Notes: generated by a model not told the origin, from the sequence alone. 64,000 bases of DNA from Dinghuibacter silviterrae (GCF_004366355.1 NZ_SODV01000002.1:310001-374000), one strand, 5' to 3'; shown: positions 36,963 to 47,074, counted from the first letter of the stretch. Numbers and translations are program-made.

Positions 36963-39527
36963 TCATTTAAAAATGTCATCCGGAAGGTTGGTATTTGCGG
37001 CGACGGTAGTGACCTTATAAGTGAGCGTATTACCCCCTCTAATATCGCGCTGGGTAAAGGGGATTTTTACACCGGTGCCACTAGTGCGGTAGTCGCTAAA
37101 AGCCAAATGCGTATAATTAGGCCTGTCAGCATATTGAAGGACCTTGAAGCCCGTCTGCCGATCGTAGAAATATTTTACCTTAAGGCCGTCTGGCTGGCTT
37201 ACCGTGATGAGGTAGGTCAGCGCCCCGTCAATGATGTGGTACTGACTGTCAAGCTCCATCGTGTAACCCGCCTGACCGAAATTCAGCTCGGGGAACAATT
37301 TGTAACGTGCTTTGGCCCCTGCATTTTCCTGCGTGCCGGTGATGCGTTGCGTTCTGCCCTGTTGTACGACTGTAAGGGTATCCGCGTTGATAGCGACGTG
37401 CGAGACCACGGTATTGGATCTGGAGACCTCCTGCAGGAATTTATCCGGCATTTTGTACTGGTTTACCTTTGTGAAGACGATGCCCTGCAAGGTATCCACC
37501 AGCGTCATGGTAAGATCTTTGATCGATTTTACCCTGTCTTCGCCGCCAATGGCATCAAAATAGGATTTGATCACCGACCCGGCAGTAACGCTTGAATCCA
37601 TTGCGATGCCGCTCAGGGCATTGTTATCGGGATTTACGTCCGGCAAGGTACGATCGGGATTGACCGTCGCATAAACGATTTTCGAGGTCGTTCTACAGGC
37701 CAATATCCATTTATTGCCGCGCTGCCATATTTCGGCGGGCAGTTGTTTACGGGATACTTTGCCGTTTTCCTCTTTAACTTCGACCGTAACCGGCAGTGCC
37801 ATCTCTTCATTGTTCGTAAGGGTGATCAGTGAGCCCTTTGATGGGTCATTGTCTTTATAGGCGATCGATTTGACGGCCTGGTCATCCTTCCAGGTGGTCA
37901 GGAACCATTCGTTCCAAAACCAGCTCAGGTCTTCGCCCGCCGCATTATCCATGGAGTGGAAGAAATCCCATGGGGTGGGGTGTTTAAAAGCCCAGCGTTT
38001 GATGTACGTACGGAAAGCAAAATCGAAACGCTCCCTGCCCAGGATCTCTTCACGCAGTATGTTCAGTCCCAGTGCCGGTTTCGAATAGGCTGCGCCGCCC
38101 AGGTTTTCCGGCTGGATCACATCGGGTACGTTCATAATGGCATCCATATTGTCCGCAAAAAGACCAGGGGCATCCTTCTCGGCATCGTGTGGCTGGTCAT
38201 ACTCCCCCTTATTAAATACCTTGGTATCTACGCCATTGATGAAGGTATTAAAGCCTTCGTCCATCCAGGCGTATTTACGCTCGTTCGATCCCACGATCAT
38301 CGGGAACCAGTTGTGGCCGAATTCGTGATTGGTCACATCCCACAAATTGTCGCTTTTGCTTGGCCAACCGCAGAACACGATACCCGGGTATTCCATACCC
38401 TCTACGATACCGGCCACGTTGGTGGCCACCGGATAGGTATAAGCAAACCACTCCTGCGAATAAAGCTCGATACAGCCCTTGACGTATTCGGTGCTGCGGC
38501 TCCAGGCATCCTGCCCCTTGCTTTCGATGGGGTAAACCGACTGTGCCAGGGCCTTTTTGCCGCCCGGCAAATTGATCCTTGCCGCATCCCACAAAAACGC
38601 CTTGGATGCCGCCCAAGACACGTCGCGTGCATTTTTGCAGAAGAAGTGCCAGGTCAGATTGGGTTTCAGGGGATGTTCTTTCAGATCGGCGGAATCCCTG
38701 ATCATGATCGTCTTATCGCTGCTTCTGGCTGTTGCCAGGCGGGCCATGATTTTAGGGGTCAGCACCTCGGCCGGGTTCAATAACTCGCCGGAACCAACTA
38801 CCAACAGGTCGGACGGCGCGGTGATGGTATAATCAAAGTCGCCGTATTCGAGGTAAAACTCCGATGCTCCCAGGTAAGGGATCACGTTCCAGCCCGTAAC
38901 GTCGTCATACACCTCCATACGCGGATACCATTGAGCCAGTTCATAGATCCAGCCGTCCTTTGCCGCCATACGGCCCATCCGGTCTGTGCCATATCCGGGT
39001 ATATCGAAGGCATACGTTATCTTGATCTGTATTCGGCCACCGAAGTTTTTCAGGGCTTCTTTCAGCTTGATCTCCATACGGGTATCGGATACTATATAAT
39101 CGGCTTTCTCTGATTTCCCGTCGCCGGTAATATAGACGCTTTCGATTTCGTCGCCCTTGGTAAAGGTTTTATTATCAAAGCGGCCTCCTTCCACCGGGCT
39201 GGTTGCTTCGCTGCGCGAATCTTCCCTAAAGATGTTTTGATCAAGCTGTAACCAAAGGAAGTCCAGGGCATCCGGACTGTTGTTGGTATAGTTGATCACC
39301 GTGGTACCGCTGAGACGGTGCCTGGTGGTATCCAGGGTTGCATTCAAGGTATAATCTGCGCGATTTTGCCAGTATTTGATACCCGGCGCACCGGAACCGG
39401 TCCGGTACTCGTTCCCTTGTTGTCCTTTATAAAACAAAGGGTCGAATACCTTGTGCTGATCATACTTTTGCGCCATAGATGTGAAAAAGCCGCCGCTTAG
39501 GCAAAGCGATAAGATTATTTTATTCAT
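36963..39527 (-). CDS. Secreted M1-family metallopeptidase (aminopeptidase N-like)
   Basis: An 854-residue protein starting at the ATG on 39527 (an in-frame TTG lies 9 nt upstream), with a signal peptide ([17 protein letters not shown]). The zinc site is HEFGH at about 401-405 with the third ligand Glu in MDEGFNTF 18-19 residues later, as in gluzincins. After the catalytic domain, residues ~640-854 form a LolA-like beta domain ([19 protein letters not shown] to [11 protein letters not shown]), a common tail of Bacteroidota exported peptidases. It probably degrades peptides in the periplasm. It is divergent from the ROK fusion gene and first in a run with blaI-like and mscS-like genes. Confidence 0.92.
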   Translation of the reverse strand: MNKIILSLCLSGGFFTSMAQKYDQHKVFDPLFYKGQQGNEYRTGSGAPGIKYWQNRADYTLNATLDTTRHRLSGTTVINYTNNSPDALDFLWLQLDQNIFREDSRSEATSPVEGGRFDNKTFTKGDEIESVYITGDGKSEKADYIVSDTRMEIKLKEALKNFGGRIQIKITYAFDIPGYGTDRMGRMAAKDGWIYELAQWYPRMEVYDDVTGWNVIPYLGASEFYLEYGDFDYTITAPSDLLVVGSGELLNPAEVLTPKIMARLATARSSDKTIMIRDSADLKEHPLKPNLTWHFFCKNARDVSWAASKAFLWDAARINLPGGKKALAQSVYPIESKGQDAWSRSTEYVKGCIELYSQEWFAYTYPVATNVAGIVEGMEYPGIVFCGWPSKSDNLWDVTNHEFGHNWFPMIVGSNERKYAWMDEGFNTFINGVDTKVFNKGEYDQPHDAEKDAPGLFADNMDAIMNVPDVIQPENLGGAAYSKPALGLNILREEILGRERFDFAFRTYIKRWAFKHPTPWDFFHSMDNAAGEDLSWFWNEWFLTTWKDDQAVKSIAYKDNDPSKGSLITLTNNEEMALPVTVEVKEENGKVSRKQLPAEIWQRGNKWILACRTTSKIVYATVNPDRTLPDVNPDNNALSGIAMDSSVTAGSVIKSYFDAIGGEDRVKSIKDLTMTLVDTLQGIVFTKVNQYKMPDKFLQEVSRSNTVVSHVAINADTLTVVQQGRTQRITGTQENAGAKARYKLFPELNFGQAGYTMELDSQYHIIDGALTYLITVSQPDGLKVKYFYDRQTGFKVLQYADRPNYTHLAFSDYRTSGTGVKIPFTQRDIRGGNTLTYKVTTVAANTNLPDDIFK

Positions 39528-39543
39528 CAGGTACAAGGTAGAA

Positions 39544-39563
39544 TTTAAATCGTACGATTCAAA
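39544..39563. promoter_or_regulatory. Palindrome in the M1 peptidase / ROK fusion divergent region
   Basis: AATCGTACGATT (39548-39559) is a perfect 12-bp palindrome. Extending it gives a 20-bp dyad with TTT/AAA outer arms and one mismatched pair. It lies in the 72-bp gap between two divergent starts and could be an operator for either gene. A chance palindrome cannot be excluded. Confidence 0.4.
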
Positions 39564-39599
39564 TATTATGTATAATTATTTTACCTTCAGCCCCTTTAT

Positions 39600-42245
39600 A
39601 TGTTCATACATTCAGACAAATTAACGCTTGGCGTAGACATAGGCGGTTCTCATGTGACCGCTGCCTGGGTGAACATCACCCGGGGATCCGTACTCGAAGA
39701 CACGTTATGTACCAGCCCCATCGACCCCGGCGGAAGCCCCCGGGAAGTTGTCCGGGGATGGGCCGGTACGATCAGGGCTGCCCTGGAAAAGCGCCCGGGA
39801 TGCTGCCCCCTGGGCATCGGGATCGCCATGCCCGGTCCCTTCGATTATGACCGGGGGGTGTCTCTTATTGACGGTGTGCACAAATTCGAGCGGCTTATGG
39901 GGCTTGACATCCGCCTGGCCTTGAAAGACGAGTTGGAGACAGACCTACCCTTCGTCTTCAGGAACGACGCCGCCTGCTTTGGCGTAGGCGAAAGCCTCAC
40001 CGGGAAAGGCGCCGGCTTCCGCCGCGTCATCGCCCTGACCTTGGGCACCGGCCTCGGGAGCGCTTTTGTCCTGGACGGGCAGGTTTGCAGCGAGGGCCCC
40101 GGTGTACCCACCGATGGTTTTCTTTACGCCGTTCCCTTCCGGGATGGTATCGCCGAGGACTATGTCTCTTCCCGCTGGCTTGTCTCAGCTTACGCTGCCC
40201 GGACCGGCCGGCGTGTCGCGGATGTCCGGGAACTGGCTGCCCTGGGTGACCGGGATGCCCTGGAGGTCTTCGGCGATTTCGGACGCCAGCTTGCGGAAGT
40301 CGTGGCCCCCTGGATCCGGGACTTCGATGCCGACTGCCTGGTGATCGGAGGGAGCATCCGTAAGGCGGCACCCCTTTTCCTACCGTCCCTGGAGGCTGGT
40401 CTACACCTACCCATCCACCTTTCGGACCAGATGGAGCGGGCGGCGTTGGTGGGCGCGGCGGCGCTCCTGCAGCAAGGAAGGGCGCTCACCGTCGCCCCCT
40501 GGCGCAAAACCCTGCAACCATTGCTTCCGTTCCATGCCAACGCCCCTGTCTCCGGCGCGTATGACCTATATCCTTTCCACCACCTGGAGGGCGGCACCAT
40601 CGCCGGGGGCTTTGATTCCCTGGCCGCCTGGATGGCCTCTCACAGAAAGGTCCTCGTCGACGGATACGCCGGCCAGGACTGGGATGTCTTCAAAGCCCAT
40701 CTGGGCGCAGCCTTCCGGGCGCTTGGGAAAAAAGTGGCGTGGTACGAGACGAGGTCTTTTCAAAAGCCGGAAAAGGATGTCCTTGCGATGACGGCGCCCT
40801 TTATGGGAGAACCGGGTTCCGTATGGGGCCGGATCACCCATCTCGCGCTGGAGGACTTTTATCAAATGGATATCCTCCGCAAGGTGCGTGCGGAGGAAGA
40901 GGGCTACGACCTATCGGTCTGCCTGGGCATAGGAGCGGCCCTGGTTTCCTGGGACGCGCCCGTGGTGTACGTCGACCTTCCTAAAAACGAGATCCAATAC
41001 CGGATGCGCGCGGGTAGCACGGTCAACCTTGGACTGTCCACTCCAGGTGAGTACAAGCGCTATTATTTCGTGGACTGGGTCGTGCTGAACCGGCACCGGG
41101 CACGGATCAAAGACCGGATCGCCGTCGTTGCCGACGGGCAATGGAGGGACGACATCACCTGGACGACCGGTGAGGCCATCCGTGAAAGCCTCCGGCAAAT
41201 GACGACCACACCTTTACGGGTGCGCCCCTGGTTCGAAGCCGGGGCCTGGGGAGGCCAGTGGCTAAAGGCGCACGTCCCTGAACTGCCACAGGAAGAGGTG
41301 AACTATGCCTGGTCCTTCGAGCTTATCGTGCCTGAAAACGGGCTCGTCTTTGAAAGCGCGGGATACCTTTTGGAAATTGCCTTCGACTGGCTCATGGAGC
41401 AGGAAAGTGCATCCGTCCTGGGCCGGGATGCGGAGCGGTTCGGGACCGAATTTCCCATCCGGTTCGACTTCCTGGACACGTTTGATGGGGGGAACCTGTC
41501 CATCCAATGCCATCCTTCGCTTTCCTATATACAAGAGCAGTTCGGAGAACGGATTACCCAGGACGAAACCTATTATATCCTTGACTGTACCCCGGACGCC
41601 GGCGTGTACCTGGGTTTTCAGGAAGACATCGACCCCGGGTCCTTCAGGGAGGTCCTCGAAACAAGCAACGACACCGGGACGGAGGTCGATATCGAACGCT
41701 ACGTCCAACGGCACCCCGCCCACCGGCACGACCTTTTCCTGATCCCCAACGGCACGATCCACAGCTCGGGGAAGAACAACCTCGTCCTGGAGATCAGCGC
41801 CACCCCCTATATCTACACGTTCAAAATGTACGACTGGCTGAGGTTGGACCTTGACGGCAAGCCCCGGCCCATCAACATTGCCCACGCCTTCCAAAACCTA
41901 CACTTCGAACGGAAAGGAGACAAGGTGCGGCAGGAATTGTTGTCCCGCCCTTTGGTGCTGGAGGAACGGGAAGACTACCGGTTGGTGCACCTGCCCACCC
42001 ATCCCGATCACTTCTATGATGTGCATCGACTGGAGTTCTGCAAAGAGATCACGATAACCACCGGCAACCAGTGCCACGTCCTGATGCTGGTCGAAGGAAA
42101 CGCCCTTTGGGTATGGACTCCCATGGGAGAAAAGAAACGCTTCCATTTTGCGGAAACCTTTGTCCTCCCTGCGGCAGCCGGAAGTTATATGCTTCAGGCG
42201 GAAGGAGATGCCCCGATAAAAGTGGTGAAGGCATTTATCAAATAA
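39600..42245 (+). CDS. ROK-family kinase fused to class I mannose-6-phosphate isomerase
   Basis: An 881-residue cytosolic fusion. Residues ~8-300 are a ROK sugar kinase/regulator (GVDIGGSHVTAAWV, GIGIAMPGPFDYDRG, LTLGTGLGSAFVLDG, CLVIGGSI). Residues ~315-510 resemble a uridine-kinase-like middle part (VLVDGYAGQDWDVFKAHL) with no clear P-loop. Residues ~530-881 are a class I phosphomannose isomerase with the zinc site in LSIQCHPSLSY, DETYYILD and IPNGTIHSSGKNNLVLEIS. The enzyme half interconverts mannose-6-P and fructose-6-P. The ROK half may phosphorylate the sugar, so one protein could do two consecutive steps. It stands alone between divergent and downstream genes. Confidence 0.88.
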   Translation: MFIHSDKLTLGVDIGGSHVTAAWVNITRGSVLEDTLCTSPIDPGGSPREVVRGWAGTIRAALEKRPGCCPLGIGIAMPGPFDYDRGVSLIDGVHKFERLMGLDIRLALKDELETDLPFVFRNDAACFGVGESLTGKGAGFRRVIALTLGTGLGSAFVLDGQVCSEGPGVPTDGFLYAVPFRDGIAEDYVSSRWLVSAYAARTGRRVADVRELAALGDRDALEVFGDFGRQLAEVVAPWIRDFDADCLVIGGSIRKAAPLFLPSLEAGLHLPIHLSDQMERAALVGAAALLQQGRALTVAPWRKTLQPLLPFHANAPVSGAYDLYPFHHLEGGTIAGGFDSLAAWMASHRKVLVDGYAGQDWDVFKAHLGAAFRALGKKVAWYETRSFQKPEKDVLAMTAPFMGEPGSVWGRITHLALEDFYQMDILRKVRAEEEGYDLSVCLGIGAALVSWDAPVVYVDLPKNEIQYRMRAGSTVNLGLSTPGEYKRYYFVDWVVLNRHRARIKDRIAVVADGQWRDDITWTTGEAIRESLRQMTTTPLRVRPWFEAGAWGGQWLKAHVPELPQEEVNYAWSFELIVPENGLVFESAGYLLEIAFDWLMEQESASVLGRDAERFGTEFPIRFDFLDTFDGGNLSIQCHPSLSYIQEQFGERITQDETYYILDCTPDAGVYLGFQEDIDPGSFREVLETSNDTGTEVDIERYVQRHPAHRHDLFLIPNGTIHSSGKNNLVLEISATPYIYTFKMYDWLRLDLDGKPRPINIAHAFQNLHFERKGDKVRQELLSRPLVLEEREDYRLVHLPTHPDHFYDVHRLEFCKEITITTGNQCHVLMLVEGNALWVWTPMGEKKRFHFAETFVLPAAAGSYMLQAEGDAPIKVVKAFIK

Positions 42246-42293
42246 GCGGCATGTGGCATCATATTTGCCGAATGGAGGTATCTATCCAATTTT

Positions 42294-43649
42294 ATGAAAA
42301 CCAAAGCCATTCTTGCTGCCTTATCCCTCATGGTCATCCTGGCCGGCTGTTCAAAACATAACAGTAAAACAACATCCACCGGCCCGATCAATTACAATGA
42401 TTATGCAAACGGAGGCGTTCACCTGGAGATCGTGAATTCCGACCCGGCTGACTACAACGATGACCAGTTGTATGTAGGTGTCATCGGAGCAACGACGGGG
42501 ACGAATTCCCAAAGCGCCTACATCGATTTGAAGACGGGGAAGACGGTTCTCCTGAACAATCTCAGCGCCCTGCCCCAGGTGGTTAATCCAAACAATCCAA
42601 CGGACGGCAGCAAGTATATCGTTATCGGGACAAAAATGTCCGATATGCCGCTTGATCCGGCCACCGGTCATCGATCCATCCCGTTGCCCTTTATTCAGAG
42701 CGGGCGGATCCTGTTGTCGATCGGAAAGCCCCTCAATTATTATATAAACCCCGGAGGCACCAGCCTGGCTGCTCCGGTAAAGAGCACCCGTCCCACCGAC
42801 TCCAACTATGGAACCGTCTTTGATTTTATGGAATTCACTTATTATTCCACCGGCGGCGGCGCGCGGGTCTTTGCCAATACCTCCAGGGTCGATGAATACG
42901 CCATTTCCATGGGCTTTGAACTCAACGCGCTCCAGGGAACGGCGGGAACCATACAAAGGGCGGGGGAACTCATGACCCATAAGAATACCCTCCAGGCTTT
43001 TCTGAATTTTAACAAGCCGGCGGACTATGATTCCTGCTACCGGGCCTTTTTTCAAGACATCGTCAACCCGGGGATTTTGGGGACTGCATCGGTTTCTTAC
43101 CAGCATTTTCAAACCTATATCGATAGCATCTGGCAGAATTATAAAAGCAAGGACCTGGTGATGATTTTAGGCAGCAACAATGTGGGCAGTACGGATACAA
43201 GCCTGGTGATCCGGGGAAGGGTGGACAGCAATAATGTTTTCCATTTCACCCAAGGGGCACAGGGGGGAACGCTGCCTGTCAAACCGACGACATCGGACGT
43301 TTTAGGTGGAAATGCCGGTACAGGGGCCTTTAATAATTCTTCTTTGAATGGAACACCGGGTCACGAGCTGGATAATTCCCTGCGTGTGGCCTTTGTGGCT
43401 GCCTTAAACCGGCACAGCATCATGACCGATGCCGCGACAGGACAGATCCAATATCCGGACGACGTGTCGACTTTCTACAAAACAGACCCTTTCAATTATT
43501 ATGCGGCCTTCTGGCATGCACCGGGCGTGTCGTACAATAGGTTGCAATATGCGTTTTCCTATGACGATGACGCGGGCCAGTCTTCGACAATCGTGGGGGA
43601 TAACCCGGCGTATTGCACCTTGTATTTTGGACCGGTTCCCAATAACTAG
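42294..43649 (+). CDS. GH64-like beta-1,3-glucanase lipoprotein
   Basis: A 451-residue lipoprotein (lipobox LMVILAGC, Cys ~20). The body matches GH64 endo-beta-1,3-glucanases: QLYVGVIGATTG, FDFMEFTYYSTGGGARVFANTSRVDEYA (family Glu and Asp region, ~180-205), the helical stretch around TYIDSIWQNYKSKDL, ELDNSLRVAFVAALNRHSI and the terminal LQYAFSYDDDAGQSS. GH64 enzymes release laminaripentaose from beta-1,3-glucan, for example from fungal walls. The spacing between Glu and Asp is a few residues longer than I expect for the family. It overlaps the convergent serine hydrolase gene by 4 nt. Confidence 0.78.
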   Translation: MKTKAILAALSLMVILAGCSKHNSKTTSTGPINYNDYANGGVHLEIVNSDPADYNDDQLYVGVIGATTGTNSQSAYIDLKTGKTVLLNNLSALPQVVNPNNPTDGSKYIVIGTKMSDMPLDPATGHRSIPLPFIQSGRILLSIGKPLNYYINPGGTSLAAPVKSTRPTDSNYGTVFDFMEFTYYSTGGGARVFANTSRVDEYAISMGFELNALQGTAGTIQRAGELMTHKNTLQAFLNFNKPADYDSCYRAFFQDIVNPGILGTASVSYQHFQTYIDSIWQNYKSKDLVMILGSNNVGSTDTSLVIRGRVDSNNVFHFTQGAQGGTLPVKPTTSDVLGGNAGTGAFNNSSLNGTPGHELDNSLRVAFVAALNRHSIMTDAATGQIQYPDDVSTFYKTDPFNYYAAFWHAPGVSYNRLQYAFSYDDDAGQSSTIVGDNPAYCTLYFGPVPNN

Positions 43650-44734
43650 AGCGACGCCTCCACTTGGTGCAATGCTTTAACGGCGGCATCGTCGGCGGGC
43701 AATGGGCCGTCGTGGAAAGCGGGGAGCAAATACCGCCATACCAGATTAATCTCATCCTGCATGTCCTTTGTCTGACAGGTGATGGCGACAACGGCATCCT
43801 GGGCAGGCATCACGATGATGTACTGCCCCATGGCGCCATCCGCCCGGAAGGCACCGTGCCGGCATCGCCAAAAAAGGTAGCCATAGCCCTGCTGCCAGTC
43901 GCTGGAGTCGCGGGGCGTGGGCCAGGACCAGGAAGGGCCGCGGTCGTTATAGGAAGTGGTGGCTTCGGTGACCCAGGCACGCGGAACGATCTGGCGACCG
44001 TTCCATTGACCGCCCTGTAGGTAGAGCTGACCGAACCGGGCCATGTCCTCCGTTTTCAGACTAAGGCCCCAGCCGCCCGTATTGATGTGTTGGGGGCTGG
44101 TTGCCCAGTTTTCACCCGTGATGCCCAGCGGCTCGAACAAGCGGGGACGGAGGTAGTCGATCATCTTTTCGCCGGTGACCTTCTGGACGATCGCGGACAG
44201 GATATAGACGCCAAGGGAATTGTACAGGAAGGTGGTACCGGGTTTATTGACGAGGGGCAGGCGGAAAAAAGCCTTGACCCAGTTGGTGTCGCCGGAAGTG
44301 ACGGGGCCCGTGGGGTCCGGGTCCTGACCGACCTGCATGGTGAGCAGGTCTTTGACGGTCAACGCGGACAGGTCCTCTGGAACATCGGCGGGCAGATCGT
44401 TGGGAAAGAAAGACACGACCTTGTCGGTCACGTGCAGCCGTCCTTCGGCCACCGCCAGCCCGATGGCGGTGGAGGTAAAGCTTTTGCTGACGGAATAAAG
44501 GGGATGTAGCAAACTGTCTGCATACGGCTTCCACCAGCCTTCGGCGACGACGTGGCCGTGGCGCAGGAGCATAAAGCTGTGGAATTCGTTGGCGCTCCGG
44601 CCTGCGGCTTGCAGGAAATCAAGGATAGCTTTGGAAGATACCCCCTGGCTTTCGGGCGTGGAGCGGGGGAGTTGGGCAAAGGCGCTTACAGACAGCAGGA
44701 CGCATACGACGACGGCGGCAGAGAATCGTTTCAT
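43646..44734 (-). CDS. Secreted serine hydrolase, class C beta-lactamase fold
   Basis: A 362-residue protein with a signal peptide (VVVCVLLSVSAFAQ). It has the SxxK motif S81-V-S-K84 (LYSVSKSF) and the YxN motif Y171-N-S in FLYNSLGVY. The third motif is less clear (DGAMGQYIIV). Such proteins are mostly esterases, D-aminopeptidases or DD-peptidase relatives rather than true beta-lactamases. It stands alone between the GH64-like gene and the CheY-like gene. Confidence 0.88.
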   Translation of the reverse strand: MKRFSAAVVVCVLLSVSAFAQLPRSTPESQGVSSKAILDFLQAAGRSANEFHSFMLLRHGHVVAEGWWKPYADSLLHPLYSVSKSFTSTAIGLAVAEGRLHVTDKVVSFFPNDLPADVPEDLSALTVKDLLTMQVGQDPDPTGPVTSGDTNWVKAFFRLPLVNKPGTTFLYNSLGVYILSAIVQKVTGEKMIDYLRPRLFEPLGITGENWATSPQHINTGGWGLSLKTEDMARFGQLYLQGGQWNGRQIVPRAWVTEATTSYNDRGPSWSWPTPRDSSDWQQGYGYLFWRCRHGAFRADGAMGQYIIVMPAQDAVVAITCQTKDMQDEINLVWRYLLPAFHDGPLPADDAAVKALHQVEASL

Positions 44735-44754
44735 ATCCTACTAAGATAGCAAAA

Positions 44755-45147
44755 CTATACGCACTGGGAAAGCTTCTCCTTATCCAACGGCTTGTTCAAA
44801 AACTTCTGTACAAACTGATTGCTTTCCGCCCGTATCCGGTCTTCCCTATCCATGGAGGTCGTGAGCATCATGACGATACACCTTTTCCTGATATTTTCGG
44901 GCAGATGCTGGTATTCGTCCAGGAAGTCAAAGCCGGACATTTCGGGCATATTGATGTCAAGGAAAATATAATGCGGGAGTTCCTCCGGATTGTCCTGTAA
45001 AGGCCTGAGGTATTCCAGTGCTTCCCTGGCAGAGCTTACGCAAACCACATCCTCGGCGAATCCGTAGTTTTTCATCACTACTTCCGCGATGTAGAGGTCG
45101 ATTTCGTTATCGTCTACGACTAATACTTTTTTGAATTTATAGTCCAT
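44755..45147 (-). CDS. Single-domain CheY-like response regulator
   Basis: The 130-residue protein is only a receiver domain: acidic pair D12/D13 (VVDDNE), phospho-acceptor D64 in IFLDINMPEMSG, Thr in MMLTTS and the conserved Lys in FLNKPL. There is no output domain. The gene overlaps the 3' end of the upstream histidine kinase gene by 11 nt, so the two are translationally coupled and the kinase is the probable phosphodonor. It may act through protein contact or a phosphorelay. Confidence 0.94.
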   Translation of the reverse strand: MDYKFKKVLVVDDNEIDLYIAEVVMKNYGFAEDVVCVSSAREALEYLRPLQDNPEELPHYIFLDINMPEMSGFDFLDEYQHLPENIRKRCIVMMLTTSMDREDRIRAESNQFVQKFLNKPLDKEKLSQCV

Positions 45148-46471
45148 GTGAAGTCATGTTAGGCAGGCAAATGCTAAATTCGGTCCCTTTACCAATCTGG
45201 GACTTGAGTTCGATCGTGCCATTCAGTTTATCGACCGCTTCCTTGACGATGTATAAACCAAGCCCTGAGCCGATCGATTTACTGGAAACGCGGTAAAACA
45301 TATTGAAAACTTTTTCCTGGTGCTCTTCTTTAATGCCAATCCCGTTGTCCAGGACCGAAATTTCCGCGGCACTTTCGGTTATATGCACGCGGACCTCCAC
45401 GAAAGGATCGGGAGTCTGGGGGTCCTGGTACCGCATGCTGTTCGAAACCAGATTATTGAGGATCATCGTTAAGCGGCCCTTATCGGTATAAAAGGGGATA
45501 CCGTTTTTAATCTTCGTTCTGATATTGACTTTCCTTTGTTCCTCGGCGCCTATGAATTTCAGGTTATTTGAAATGTCCGCCAACAGGTCTTGGAAATGTA
45601 TTTCATGACGATCCACTTCCAGCCTGGCGTTCCTGGAATAGTCCAGAATATCCATGATAAAACCATCCAATTTCTTGATGCTGCTCTTGATAAAGCCTAC
45701 GTTTTTCAGAATAAACGGGTCAAGCGTCCCCGTTTCACAAAGATTGACCACCCCCAGCATAGAGGTGAGCGGTGCCCGGAGGTCATGGGATACACTGTAC
45801 ACAAAACTGTCCAGCTCTTTGTTGGATTTCTTCAGTTCTTCATTCGACTGCAGCAGCGCTTTTCTCTGTAATTGCTCTTCCTGCAACCGACCCATTTCAA
45901 AGGTCTGCACAATCTGGCGTTCGTTCAGTATCTTCAACTGATAGGCCCACAGGCCGCAGATAAAGAAAACGACGGTTGCCAGGAAACCATGTATCAGAAA
46001 GGTTTGCAGGGTCATGTAATCCAACTGGGTAAAATAGATCTTGTCGTATCCCAAATACTGGAGATAACCGAAGGTGGCATGATGCACGATGACCAGTACG
46101 GCAAGCGGGATCTGCAATTTCCAGTTCTGATACGTGATCAATATGGCGCTCCCGATAAAGGCGATAAAATGCATCTCGAAAAGCCCGTGCATCTGGTAAA
46201 TGTATTGGGCCATGAAAATACCCAGCACTAAGCTGGCAACGTATTGGCAGGCGTCCGACTTGGGTAAAAGAAGTTTTGTAGAATAGTAAGCAAGCAAGGA
46301 TAATCCTCCTACGCCGATGGCAATGGTCCAGGTGTCATAAAAAAACGCAAGCAACAAACCGGCTATAAAGAAACTGACCAGGAAATAATTCATCAGCCTG
46401 TCCGATTTGCGCTTTATCTCCGACAGGTAATCATCGTGTAGCGATTGGTAGGTTGTTTGCAGGGGTAACAT
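45137..46471 (-). CDS. Membrane histidine kinase with six-helix His-rich sensor domain
   Basis: The 444-residue protein has about six membrane helices in residues 25-185, a coiled coil (~190-220), HisKA with the phospho-acceptor in YSVSHDLRAPLTS (~230) and HATPase (NNLVSNSMRYQD, DNGIGIKEEHQE, GSGLGLYIVKEA). The membrane part holds GLFEMHFIAFIGSAILITYQNWK and VLVIVHHATFGYLQ, a His-containing pattern also known from chemoreceptor N-terminal domains, so it may bind a metal or haem or sense a small molecule. It lies 6 nt after a thioredoxin-fold gene and overlaps the CheY-like gene. Confidence 0.9.
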   Translation of the reverse strand: MLPLQTTYQSLHDDYLSEIKRKSDRLMNYFLVSFFIAGLLLAFFYDTWTIAIGVGGLSLLAYYSTKLLLPKSDACQYVASLVLGIFMAQYIYQMHGLFEMHFIAFIGSAILITYQNWKLQIPLAVLVIVHHATFGYLQYLGYDKIYFTQLDYMTLQTFLIHGFLATVVFFICGLWAYQLKILNERQIVQTFEMGRLQEEQLQRKALLQSNEELKKSNKELDSFVYSVSHDLRAPLTSMLGVVNLCETGTLDPFILKNVGFIKSSIKKLDGFIMDILDYSRNARLEVDRHEIHFQDLLADISNNLKFIGAEEQRKVNIRTKIKNGIPFYTDKGRLTMILNNLVSNSMRYQDPQTPDPFVEVRVHITESAAEISVLDNGIGIKEEHQEKVFNMFYRVSSKSIGSGLGLYIVKEAVDKLNGTIELKSQIGKGTEFSICLPNMTSHGL

Positions 46472-46477
46472 ATACGA

Positions 46478-47074
46478 TTATTGGGTACAGGCGGGTAATT
46501 GGCAGCCGTACGCCTTCAGTGCATAAGCGCTGAAGACCGGCCTATAGGAATTATGAAATAAGGAATCGATGGCCATCTGGGCGAAGTTCGTCCTTGTATC
46601 CGTACAGTACCGGCTCTTGTTATAATTGCCTCTATAGTATAAATGCCGGTCCGCATCCAGGAGAACCGCCTGGGGCGTCGAATAAACGCCGCAAGCCGCC
46701 GCTATGCTGGAATCGAAGGACACCGGGATGTCCATATCAAACTTGTCTTGTATCTGCCCGGCCGTATACGCCCGGTTGTTCAAGACAACAATGGCAAAGG
46801 CGATCTTGTCCCGGTATTTTTTTTCAAGCGATTTGAAGTAGGGGATATTAAAGCGCGAACAGGGACAATCCGGGTTAAAAAAATGAATGAATACCGGCTT
46901 GTCGTGGGCCACCCGCAACTTCCCGTCCAGCGCAACATACGCTCCTGCCGCGACGGCGTGATAGTCTTTTGGAACGGGTGTGGGGAGGCTGTATTTCCAG
47001 TCGGTGTACCAGAAAATGTAACCTATGCAGCCGAAAATAATCAGCAGCCAGAGTACAATCAGTGCCTTTTTCAT
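46478..47074 (-). CDS. Membrane-anchored thioredoxin-fold protein (DUF6436-like)
   Basis: A 198-residue protein with one N-terminal membrane helix (LIVLWLLIIFGCIGYIFWY) and a periplasmic thioredoxin-like domain: PVFIHFFNPDCPCSRFNI carries a C-P-C motif in place of CxxC, and ACGVYSTPQAVLLD contains the cis-Pro loop. Four further Cys residues occur, including the C-terminal CQLPACTQ. It may be a periplasmic thiol redox protein. It leads the operon with the membrane histidine kinase and CheY-like genes, so it might feed redox information to the kinase; that is inference. Confidence 0.8.
   Translation of the reverse strand: MKKALIVLWLLIIFGCIGYIFWYTDWKYSLPTPVPKDYHAVAAGAYVALDGKLRVAHDKPVFIHFFNPDCPCSRFNIPYFKSLEKKYRDKIAFAIVVLNNRAYTAGQIQDKFDMDIPVSFDSSIAAACGVYSTPQAVLLDADRHLYYRGNYNKSRYCTDTRTNFAQMAIDSLFHNSYRPVFSAYALKAYGCQLPACTQ

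Noticed and set aside
43646-44734. Beta-lactamase resistance gene
   Set aside because: The SxxK and YxN motifs show the fold only; many secreted esterases and peptidases share it, and the BlaI gene is 7 kb away and not linked.
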